NCBI GenBank assembly: GCA_949031345.1
Contig: CARNVA010000001.1
Location: forward strand, 1-64,000
Direction of reading: 5' to 3'
DNA from: an uncultured Eubacteriales bacterium
GTDB lineage: Bacteria > Bacillota > Clostridia > Christensenellales > UBA1242
Length of the DNA: 64,000 bases
Below, one piece after another: positions 55,232 through 62,715 of the stretch (positions within the stretch are counted from its first letter, which is position 1; every line of letters begins with the position of its first letter). A program made the position numbers and the translations under genes. The notes below the pieces were generated by a model. The model saw only the letters and a list, made by a program, of their open reading frames with translations, ran no database searches and had not been told where the DNA came from.

Positions 55232-55270
55232 GGCAAAAAACGCAAAAAATGAAGGTTTTTTGCCTTTTTT
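55232..55270 (+). terminator. Terminator after the capsid gene
   Basis: GGCAAAAAAC and GTTTTTTGCC form a stem around 13 bases and six T follow, within the operon. Confidence 0.8.
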
Positions 55271-55308
55271 CATAATATTATTGATATTTTTTCATTTTGG
55301 AGGTATTT

Positions 55309-55623
55309 ATGAGAAGACTTTTAAAGCTTGAAAGTGATGTATTCTTTATCACTGAAAGGCTTAAGGAAATTGACCAAAGTTATGAGGTTTATTACAATCT
55401 TGAAACTTTAAGTTTTGAGGTGCATTCGTCATTGCAACCTCATAACAGTTATTGTTTTAAGGTGCCTTATGATTGTCTTGACGAACGCACTCTTTTTTAT
55501 GCTCTTAAGACTAGAAGTGAAAATCGAGATTTGCTTATTAAGGAAATTGAGAAAAATAACCAATATATATATGAAAAGAATATCAAAAATCAAGTTAGCT
55601 TACTAAAGGAGGCCTTATGTTAG
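55309..55623 (+). CDS. Small phage-operon protein, 104 aa
   Basis: Starts behind GGAGGT. It begins MRRLLKLESDVFFITERLKEID, a charged helix, then beta strands and CFKVPYDCLDERTLFYALKT. Possible head-tail adaptor or capsid accessory; not recognised. The stop overlaps the next start. Confidence 0.6.
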   Translation: MRRLLKLESDVFFITERLKEIDQSYEVYYNLETLSFEVHSSLQPHNSYCFKVPYDCLDERTLFYALKTRSENRDLLIKEIEKNNQYIYEKNIKNQVSLLKEALC

Positions 55624-56174
55624 TAAAAAATATTATTTTAAAAGTATGTGACTTTATTGAAAATGCAGAGCTTGCAAGAGCTATTGAAGAGGGCGATGTT
55701 TTGACAACTGAGCAGCAAGAGCTTCAGGATAAACTTGTAAAATGTTTCAACCTTGTTCAAAATGAAATTGCAAGCGAATATCTGCCAATGGTGAAAGTGG
55801 AAAAGGTTAAGGCAAAGGGAGATATGATTGAGTTTTCAAAGCTTAATTTAAGACCTTGCGACATTGTTTATGTTAAAGACAGTCTTGGGGGAAATGTACA
55901 ATTTAGAGTTTTTGACCAGTTTGTGCTTATTGACAAGCGTGACTGTGAAGTTGAGGTCTGTTATAACGCATATCCAAACGACCTTAGTTTTTATCAAGAA
56001 ATTGATACCAAATTATCTGAAAGGGTTTATGCTTATGGCATTGTAAGAGAATATTATTTCATTCAAACCTTATATGAAGATGCTAAAGTGTGGGACGAAC
56101 GCTTTAAGAATGCTCTTGCCGCTGCTGACCGCAAAAAAGGAGAGACGGTACTGCCGCGCAGGAGGTGGATTTAA
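55617..56174 (+). CDS. Putative head-tail connector protein, 185 aa
   Basis: Placed after the capsid genes as P22 gp4-type adaptors are. The sequence alternates helices (VQNEIASEYLPMVKVEKVKAKG) and strands (VRVFDQFVLIDKRDCEVEV), consistent with an adaptor ring. It overlaps the preceding gene by 7 bases and its TAA overlaps the next ATG (TAATG). Function is inferred from position. Confidence 0.55.
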   Translation: MLVKNIILKVCDFIENAELARAIEEGDVLTTEQQELQDKLVKCFNLVQNEIASEYLPMVKVEKVKAKGDMIEFSKLNLRPCDIVYVKDSLGGNVQFRVFDQFVLIDKRDCEVEVCYNAYPNDLSFYQEIDTKLSERVYAYGIVREYYFIQTLYEDAKVWDERFKNALAAADRKKGETVLPRRRWI

Positions 56175-57664
56175 TGTTTTATAAAAAGACATTAACTGTC
56201 AAGAAAGGTGAGGAAAAAGAGTTTGAGTTTGACATGTTTGCCTATACTCAAAATCTTGTAGATGACCAAACCCAGCTTAAAGTGGGGCAGCCACGGAAGG
56301 TTTATAACTTTATTTCGGCTGATGGTACATTAAAGGCTGGTTATGGTTTTAAAAGGCTGTCAATGCCAGTTTCAACTCAAAATATAGACGACGAAAGAGA
56401 AATCGCTGTTAGGGGCGACGAAGTTAAAACTCTTTGGAAGCTTAAATGGTATGACAAAGCGGATGACATCAATAATTATTACCTTTTTTATTTTAATGAT
56501 GAAGGCAATGCTTGTTATGACAACTTATTCAAAAATCGTTTAACGACAATGATTATTTCGACGAGTTATACCTCAACCCCTTATGCAACTTACTATCGCA
56601 AAAATATGCAGGATGCTTTAATGCTTTCTGGAGATGGCGGAAATCTTATGGTTGTTACTGGCAGCACAATAGAGACCAGTCAAAATGCGCCTAGAATAAT
56701 TTCAAGTTGCAGCCATTATGGGAAATTGTTTGCCATAACAGCTGATGCTAGAGGCACGCTTGTTTACAATGAAAATCCTGATATTTTGACTTGGGAAGAT
56801 GAAAAGACAAAAGACTTAGATTTTGGGGATCCACGCGGTGATCTTAACAAAATCATATCGTTTAACGACTACCTCTATTTATTTCGTGACTTTGGCATAA
56901 CTAGGCTTTCGCAATATGGCAAGGACGAGATGTTTGAAATCAGCCATATTTATCAGTCTGACTGTTATATCTATCCAAATACTATTGCTGAAACAGGTGA
57001 TAAAATTTACTTTTTGGAAGGCGGGAAATTGTGTGTTTTCAATGGCGCTTCCATTAAGACGATTGAAATTGACTGTCTAAAGATTTTGGAAGGCTGCGAC
57101 AATCGTTTTGCTTATGGTGAATGTTATGATGGAAAATATTATCTTGCCTGTCGAGGAAACTTTGACGATGGAGATAGTGTGGGGTGTGAAGGCAATGCGG
57201 ACGGATTTAAAAATAATCTGCTTTTAGTTTATGACACAATAAATAACCATGTCGATATAATGAGAGGGGTGGATATAAACAGACCGCTTGCACTCACAAA
57301 CAAATATAAATCAAAGCTTATTTCCTGCTTCTATAACCAAAATAAAGGAGAAATTGGTGAAATTACTACTGATGGTAAGCTTTTTGGACAAAAGATGAAA
57401 GCTTTGTGGGAAAGTGGAAAAACAGATTTCGGCTATAACGGAAAAATCAAAAGAATAAAATCCTTTTTGATTAAAAGTGAAGGAGACTGCAAAGTGACTT
57501 TTACAAGTGAGAGGGTTGAGAAAACTTTTGTTGTTAGGGGAAAAGATTATGTGCAAAAAGTGCGTGCAAATGTGCTTGGAAATCAGTTTGTTGTGAAGAT
57601 TGAAAGTGATGAGGATGAAAGGGTTTATATCAGCAATTTTGTGTTGACGGTGAGCTGTGGTTAA
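56174..57664 (+). CDS. Beta-propeller-like phage tail/stabilisation protein
   Basis: A 496-aa protein behind AGGAGGT (ATG at 56174 rather than GTG at 56165). It is mostly beta strands with repeated FxxxxYLY/LYLFRDFGITRL, KIYFLEGGKLCVFNG and YDGKYYLACRG motifs, the layout of P22 gp10-type packaged-DNA stabilisation proteins. No tape-measure or tail-fibre gene follows. Named by fold pattern and place only. Confidence 0.6.
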   Translation: MFYKKTLTVKKGEEKEFEFDMFAYTQNLVDDQTQLKVGQPRKVYNFISADGTLKAGYGFKRLSMPVSTQNIDDEREIAVRGDEVKTLWKLKWYDKADDINNYYLFYFNDEGNACYDNLFKNRLTTMIISTSYTSTPYATYYRKNMQDALMLSGDGGNLMVVTGSTIETSQNAPRIISSCSHYGKLFAITADARGTLVYNENPDILTWEDEKTKDLDFGDPRGDLNKIISFNDYLYLFRDFGITRLSQYGKDEMFEISHIYQSDCYIYPNTIAETGDKIYFLEGGKLCVFNGASIKTIEIDCLKILEGCDNRFAYGECYDGKYYLACRGNFDDGDSVGCEGNADGFKNNLLLVYDTINNHVDIMRGVDINRPLALTNKYKSKLISCFYNQNKGEIGEITTDGKLFGQKMKALWESGKTDFGYNGKIKRIKSFLIKSEGDCKVTFTSERVEKTFVVRGKDYVQKVRANVLGNQFVVKIESDEDERVYISNFVLTVSCG

Positions 57665-57767
57665 ATTTCAAAAACTTAGAAATCATATTGATTTGATTAA
57701 AAGAAGGGAATTTTTGGTCGAAGAATTTCTTACTAAACAGATGCTTCAAAGAAGCGGGAGGAAATAA
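57657..57767 (+). CDS. 36-aa frame overlapping the propeller gene
   Basis: GTG at 57657 lies inside the last codons of the propeller gene; the frame ends at 57767, two bases before the holin-like start. The peptide (VKFQKLRNHIDLIKRREFLV...) is basic and helical. No clear ribosome site lies before the GTG. Weak support. Confidence 0.4.
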   Translation: MVKFQKLRNHIDLIKRREFLVEEFLTKQMLQRSGRK

Positions 57768-57769
57768 AT

Positions 57770-57994
57770 ATGGATTTCTGGTCAGAACTTATCAAAATTG
57801 TCATCAGCAACGGCATCTTTGCTATGCTTTTTGTCTATCTTCTTTTCTATATCTTAAAAGACAGCGAAAAAAGGGAAAATGCCTATCGTAAAACAATTGA
57901 CGAGCTTGCCGAACATTTAAATTCAATTGAGGATGTTAAGCAGGAAGTGGCCGAGCTTAAAGATTATCTCGAAAGGAGAGAAAATGAATTTTAA
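57770..57994 (+). CDS. BhlA/UviB-like holin
   Basis: A 74-aa protein behind GGGAGGA. One N-terminal membrane helix (IVISNGIFAMLFVYLLFYIL) followed by a charged coiled coil (KRENAYRKTIDELAEHL) gives the BhlA/UviB layout. Members form membrane pores in lysis or bacteriocin release. It overlaps the next gene by 11 bases. Confidence 0.7.
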   Translation: MDFWSELIKIVISNGIFAMLFVYLLFYILKDSEKRENAYRKTIDELAEHLNSIEDVKQEVAELKDYLERRENEF

Positions 57995-58328
57995 ATCTTA
58001 TGGTTTTTGGACGGCACTTGCTGGGGCGGCAGCTATGCTTGCAGGTGCTCTAGGTAAGTATTTTGGTGTTACGGTAAATGGTGAGCTTGTCAGTGAAATT
58101 ATCATGGCAATAGCTGGTGTGCTGGTCGCTTTGGGTGTTGTTTGTATGCCTAAAGGTGAACAGGGAGAGAATAAAAATAAAACCGAAATAAAAGAAGAAA
58201 AAGACGCTGACGGTGCTGAGAACACTCTCGAAAATGCTGTGCATGAGGATAAAAAAGAGAATATCATTTTATCTGATGAAAGCATTTTAAAGGAAAATTC
58301 GGTTGATGATAAGAAAGATAAGGAATAA
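57984..58328 (+). CDS. phiLC3-family phage holin
   Basis: A 114-aa protein, starting NFKSYGFWTALAGAAAML, GALGKYFG, then a second helix (VSEIIMAIAGVLVALGVV) and MPKGE, the phiLC3 holin family pattern, with a long acidic tail of about 55 residues. It would open the membrane. No endolysin gene is adjacent in the operon. Confidence 0.8.
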   Translation: MNFKSYGFWTALAGAAAMLAGALGKYFGVTVNGELVSEIIMAIAGVLVALGVVCMPKGEQGENKNKTEIKEEKDADGAENTLENAVHEDKKENIILSDESILKENSVDDKKDKE

Positions 58329-58389
58329 TAAAAGAGAATTTTCATGGCTTTAAAAACTGTGAATATTTGAAAAACTGCTTAATTCATAA

Positions 58390-58427
58390 GCAAAAAACGC
58401 CCCCACGAAAGTAGGGGTGTTTTTTGC
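58390..58427 (+). terminator. Strong terminator ending the phage-structural operon
   Basis: AAAAAACGCCCC pairs with GGGGTGTTTTTT around about ten bases, with T residues after it. Confidence 0.9.
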
Positions 58428-58598
58428 ATGTTTCAAATCTCGACCGTTTTTCTTTGATTTATGTTTACAGGAAATATTGAGTAATGTTTGATTAAGAAGA
58501 TTTTTTAAATTTGATAGTTTAAAATGTTTTATAAAAAAGAATCATCAATATTGAAGACTCTTTTAATTTATTTTTAAGCTTATTTAAATTAAATTTAG
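58428..58598. other. Spacer between the phage operon and the lipoprotein
   Basis: About 170 AT-rich bases; no gene or clear terminator for the minus-strand lipoprotein is seen. Confidence 0.4.
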
Positions 58599-60743
58599 TT
58601 ATTGTTTTAAGTCAGCATCCCAGATTGCAACTACACCTGTATAGAATTTATAGTTTTTGGTGGTGTTACCCTTTTCTTTAAGCACTTTGTAGGTGATTTC
58701 AAGATAATCACTTCCATCACTTCCCGAGAATTTTTTAGGGTTGAGACGGCCAGTGATATAGGTGAATCTGTCAGCGTCGTTTCCAAGCTCTTGGTCAGTT
58801 GGCTCAACAATGTTATAATATTTTCTTACATCAGTTATTCCAGTGAGAACAAGTGGTTTTTGTGAAACTTTTGGGTCATCACCGTAACCATTGATTCCGA
58901 CATCTGTCTTAAGAATGCCATTTCCAACATCAGGGTTGAACGCTTTTACTGGAAGAAGCTGTCCCTGGACTCCAGCAATTTCTTGACTAACCAGAAGGTC
59001 TTTTCCTTCCTCGGCTATGTTTGATACGCTGAGCATTGCTGTTCCATGAAATTCAGGCAGGTCTGCTTCAACGCCTTCAAAGGTCATCGAATAAGGTCCA
59101 TCATATACTCTCATCTTCTTGCTGTCAACCACAAACATCTTGTCAGCGTCATGGTTGTAATAGTTAAGCTCAACGATAATGTCAATGAATTTGTCCATGT
59201 TGTATACGCCTTCTTCTGTTCCGTCAAGGTCAGCGTCATACTTAATCGCAACATCCACTTCCATTATGCCCATTGGCTTGTTGAGCATAAGCACCGCAGA
59301 TTGATATTCAAGTGGTCTAAGCACATTCTCATCTGTCGCACTTGACCCAATAGGGAAGTTGTTGTCGTCAATGATTTCAAACATATTTTTAGAGTATTCC
59401 ATAATCTCTGAAGCCAAGAATCTGTCATCAATTGTTACATCACTTCCGTCACTCTCTTCTCCAATTGGTACATCTATACAAACATTTTTTACGATTTTGT
59501 CAACGGTGTTGTTGTAATCTCTTCCAAGCTCACCTTGGACTGTGTTTTCATTTGAAGAAAACTCAAACCCAACAATATTGTCTTGTTCATCAATAATTTC
59601 AATTATGCCGCCAGAAGTGTAATCATAAAATCTGTCATCGCTTACTTTGTCACCAATAACATTGACTTTAATCCAATTTGAAATCTTTGTGATTTGTCTA
59701 TTTGTAAGCCCAACAAAAGAGCCCATTTTTTTGAATAATGCTTTTATATCATTCAGTGCAGCATCCACAGTTGCATAAGCACCAATTTTTACAGTGTATG
59801 GAGTAGGGGCGTCTTTTGCATTTCTATCAACACTTACAACTTGAGGCTCCAAATCAAGTGCATAACTGTAAATTACATATTCAAGAGCTTTTACAAAGTC
59901 ACTGAAATCACTTTCATTTGTAGAAGATGTTGTTCCTAAAAATTTTAAAAGATATTTTGATATTGTGTTAGCATTTATTTCAATATCGGCGTATGAGGTG
60001 GAATTTTTAATAGCACTATTTATTGTGTTTAAAAGAATATCTTTTTCTAATTCAGTATCTCTCGGAGTATTTAAATAAACTAAATCATTATTTATTTCAT
60101 TTTTTATAGGTGCTTGTAAATCATATATTCCATTATTATATCTATAATCAAAAGACCAATTCCAACGATGTTTTGTGTTTGCAAGCACAACCATGTAAGG
60201 ATGAGTGTTATTACTAGAGCTTATTACAGTTTGTTTTTCTGAAATAGGTTTAGTTTGCGATTCGCCTTGTTTCTTAAAGTGAGTTACCGTTCCCACTGTG
60301 TTTACTTGATATCGAATGCTGTCATAAAGGTAGTTTGCATATTTATAACTTAGGTTGGTATCAGAATAATTTTTATCTCTTATGCTTATCAGATTTGGAG
60401 GATCATCTAAATGAGGTGTATCATAGTATTGTAATATTTTTTGATTTACAGTAACTCCAAATAAAGAATATAATTCGCTCATGATAGCATAAGCATAAGA
60501 TCCATAATAATTATTTGTAGTTCCTGGTTTTGCCCCAGACCCTTCATCATAGTCATAATTATCAGGACGATAGAGGACTTTTGTTCCATAAAGGTTGTTG
60601 GTGGCCTCAGTTTGGCTTCCATTTCCGCTTCCACCCCAGTCAAAGTCATCATCACTATTGTCGATGTTTCCGCAGCCTACAAAAAGAAGAGATATACAAA
60701 TCATCATTACTACGGCAAATATTCTGATTACTTTCTTTTTCAT
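58599..60743 (-). CDS. Large lipoprotein, 714 aa, unknown function
   Basis: Signal peptide with lipobox LLFVGC (lipid-modified Cys near residue 24), behind AAGGAGGG. A Gly/Ser/Asn linker is followed by a long extracellular body without recognised domains; it has many Asp/Asn-rich stretches (ADLDGTEEGVYNMDKFIDI). Codons for residues about 70-270 (59930-60530) are more AT-rich than the rest. It lies next to another lipoprotein gene in the same orientation. Confidence 0.75.
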   Translation of the reverse strand: MKKKVIRIFAVVMMICISLLFVGCGNIDNSDDDFDWGGSGNGSQTEATNNLYGTKVLYRPDNYDYDEGSGAKPGTTNNYYGSYAYAIMSELYSLFGVTVNQKILQYYDTPHLDDPPNLISIRDKNYSDTNLSYKYANYLYDSIRYQVNTVGTVTHFKKQGESQTKPISEKQTVISSSNNTHPYMVVLANTKHRWNWSFDYRYNNGIYDLQAPIKNEINNDLVYLNTPRDTELEKDILLNTINSAIKNSTSYADIEINANTISKYLLKFLGTTSSTNESDFSDFVKALEYVIYSYALDLEPQVVSVDRNAKDAPTPYTVKIGAYATVDAALNDIKALFKKMGSFVGLTNRQITKISNWIKVNVIGDKVSDDRFYDYTSGGIIEIIDEQDNIVGFEFSSNENTVQGELGRDYNNTVDKIVKNVCIDVPIGEESDGSDVTIDDRFLASEIMEYSKNMFEIIDDNNFPIGSSATDENVLRPLEYQSAVLMLNKPMGIMEVDVAIKYDADLDGTEEGVYNMDKFIDIIVELNYYNHDADKMFVVDSKKMRVYDGPYSMTFEGVEADLPEFHGTAMLSVSNIAEEGKDLLVSQEIAGVQGQLLPVKAFNPDVGNGILKTDVGINGYGDDPKVSQKPLVLTGITDVRKYYNIVEPTDQELGNDADRFTYITGRLNPKKFSGSDGSDYLEITYKVLKEKGNTTKNYKFYTGVVAIWDADLKQ

Positions 60744-60827
60744 GCAAATCCCTCCTTATTTCTTAAGTTTATTTTACCCTTTTTGTGATAAAAAATCAAC
60801 CATAATATACAATAAAATCAACAAAAA

Positions 60828-60857
60828 CAAAAAAACGGCAATTCAGCCGTTTTTTTT
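60828..60857 (-). terminator. Terminator of the 543-aa lipoprotein gene
   Basis: AAAAAACGGC and GCCGTTTTTT pair around six bases; T residues follow on the minus strand. Confidence 0.85.
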
Positions 60858-60862
60858 ATTTA

Positions 60863-62494
60863 TTAAATATACATTATTTCATCAGAATCGTCAAAAGTCA
60901 AAACATATCTTGCAGAGCTTGTCATAGCTTTGTTTGCTGTTTTTGTTGTTGCTGGTGTTTCAACTTCAATATCTTTTACTTCTTCGCCCAATAAAGTATA
61001 AGATTTGTCACCAACAATATTATAATTTTCTGCATTTGATAATTTGCTTATATATTCGCTATCAGTTACACTATTCTTTTTAATGTTTATTGATTTTTCA
61101 TTTACACCATTTTCAGATATTTCTATAACAGTATAATTATGATAATATCCAAGTTTTGAGTCTCCAACTCCGTCACCACCATCTACAATATAGCGGGTAA
61201 TGTAGTTATCGCCTTGAGTGCCAAATAAAGTTTCACAAATTGCATTTGTTAATTCTTTATTTTGTTCCTGGTTAGAAGGGGCGTAATTAAACATATATGA
61301 ATTTGAATATTTAACATTTTGGAAATTTCCGTTTGCTAAGTCTTTTGCATTTATACCATCAAATGTTACTTTGCCAATTGTATAAAAAGCATCTGCATTA
61401 GAACGGGTAAGGGTAAATATATATTCAGCACCAATATAAGAGCCATCTTCAGCTTTAATTAAATACCAATTACCTTCTGAAATATCTTCTTTGTTATGTT
61501 CAATTCCAAGTAAGCAGCTTGTGATAAGTGCATCTTTGCAATTTGCATCTAAAGCATCAATAATTTGTTGTTTTGTGATTGTTTCAACTACTGGAGGGTC
61601 TACTTCACTTCCATCTTTGATATCTTCAAGCTCATAAGCATTGTCGTAATATACTGTTCCATCTACTGTATGAGTTGAAACTGTGGTTTTGTTAAAAATT
61701 ACTTCAGGTGTTTGAAGGTTGAAAATTAAAGCATCATCAGTTTCTCCCTCTAAAACATCTAATTGAAATACTGTATATTTATTGCCTTTATCTTCTAAGA
61801 GTTGTAGTCTAGTTAAATCTTTTTGGGTGCTTTCTGTTTGGTTGAAAAGTTTAACATCAGATGTTTTGTTGTATGCTGCGTATACTGCATCTGCGACATC
61901 TTGTCTGTCATAGTTTTCTTTTGCGTCAAACTCAAAGATTGTTTGGGTGCTTACATTCTTTATTACATCAAATTCGTCGTTTGCAAGTTTTGACTGTGAA
62001 GTATAGTGCTCTACAATTTTATTGAATGTAAGATCTTCATTCATTGTCACGGTAGCAAGTTTAACGGCTCTTGTTGTTTTACCAGTTTTGAGGGTGTAAA
62101 CAAAGTTTACTTGTTGAAGGTATTCTTGATCTTCGCTTGCAACAAGTGTGCATTTCTCGCTTTTAATGTCGTCGTTAATAGCAGAAATTGCTTCTGGGCG
62201 CACTAAATCCCCAATGAAGATATCAGCAATAGCTGCATTTTCTGTCAAGAAATTTGACATTTTGATGTTGTCTACTACAACGATTGGTGGGTTTGGATCG
62301 ATTGGTCCAGGTCCTGGTCCAGGTGGTGTAGGTCCTGGTTTGTTGTGGTCTGTACATCCTGCGAATCCGAATGCTGCACCAAGAATTAAGCCAAAGCCAA
62401 CTGCGCTTGCAGTAACCTTTTTGCCAATACGATTCCAGAGAGAGCGTGGTTTACTGCTTTTAACAGTGCCTTTATTTTCATTATCTTTATTCAT
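60863..62494 (-). CDS. Large lipoprotein, 543 aa, unknown function
   Basis: A basic N terminus of about 27 residues comes before the hydrophobic core and lipobox FGFAGC, with TAAGGAGGA before the ATG. A Pro/Gly-rich spacer (PGPTPPGPGPGPIDPNPP) links the lipid anchor to a body of alpha/beta repeats with no recognised domain. Two similar sections (residues about 75-280 and 300-520) may be internal repeats. The protein would sit on the outer face of the membrane. Confidence 0.75.
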   Translation of the reverse strand: MNKDNENKGTVKSSKPRSLWNRIGKKVTASAVGFGLILGAAFGFAGCTDHNKPGPTPPGPGPGPIDPNPPIVVVDNIKMSNFLTENAAIADIFIGDLVRPEAISAINDDIKSEKCTLVASEDQEYLQQVNFVYTLKTGKTTRAVKLATVTMNEDLTFNKIVEHYTSQSKLANDEFDVIKNVSTQTIFEFDAKENYDRQDVADAVYAAYNKTSDVKLFNQTESTQKDLTRLQLLEDKGNKYTVFQLDVLEGETDDALIFNLQTPEVIFNKTTVSTHTVDGTVYYDNAYELEDIKDGSEVDPPVVETITKQQIIDALDANCKDALITSCLLGIEHNKEDISEGNWYLIKAEDGSYIGAEYIFTLTRSNADAFYTIGKVTFDGINAKDLANGNFQNVKYSNSYMFNYAPSNQEQNKELTNAICETLFGTQGDNYITRYIVDGGDGVGDSKLGYYHNYTVIEISENGVNEKSINIKKNSVTDSEYISKLSNAENYNIVGDKSYTLLGEEVKDIEVETPATTKTANKAMTSSARYVLTFDDSDEIMYI

Positions 62495-62681
62495 AAGATA
62501 AATCCTCCTTAAAAAGTTTTTCTGAAATTATTATAGCATAAAAAATATAATAAATCAATAGTAAACTTTAAAATAGTTTTTTAATTTTGAATTTTGGCGA
62601 AAAGTGAAAAGATTTTAATAAAGCTGGAAAAAGTGTTTGTGAAAAAATGCTTTCAAAAGTTGGAAATAAAGGTTAAAAACT

Positions 62682-62709
62682 TGCCAAAGTGCTGCGAAAA
62701 ATGTAGAAT
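62682..62709 (+). promoter_or_regulatory. Promoter of comEC, probably leaderless
   Basis: TTGCCA (62682-62687), 16-base spacer, TAGAAT (62704-62709), exactly 6 bases, then ATG at 62716. No ribosome site. Confidence 0.5.
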
Positions 62710-62715
62710 TAAAAC

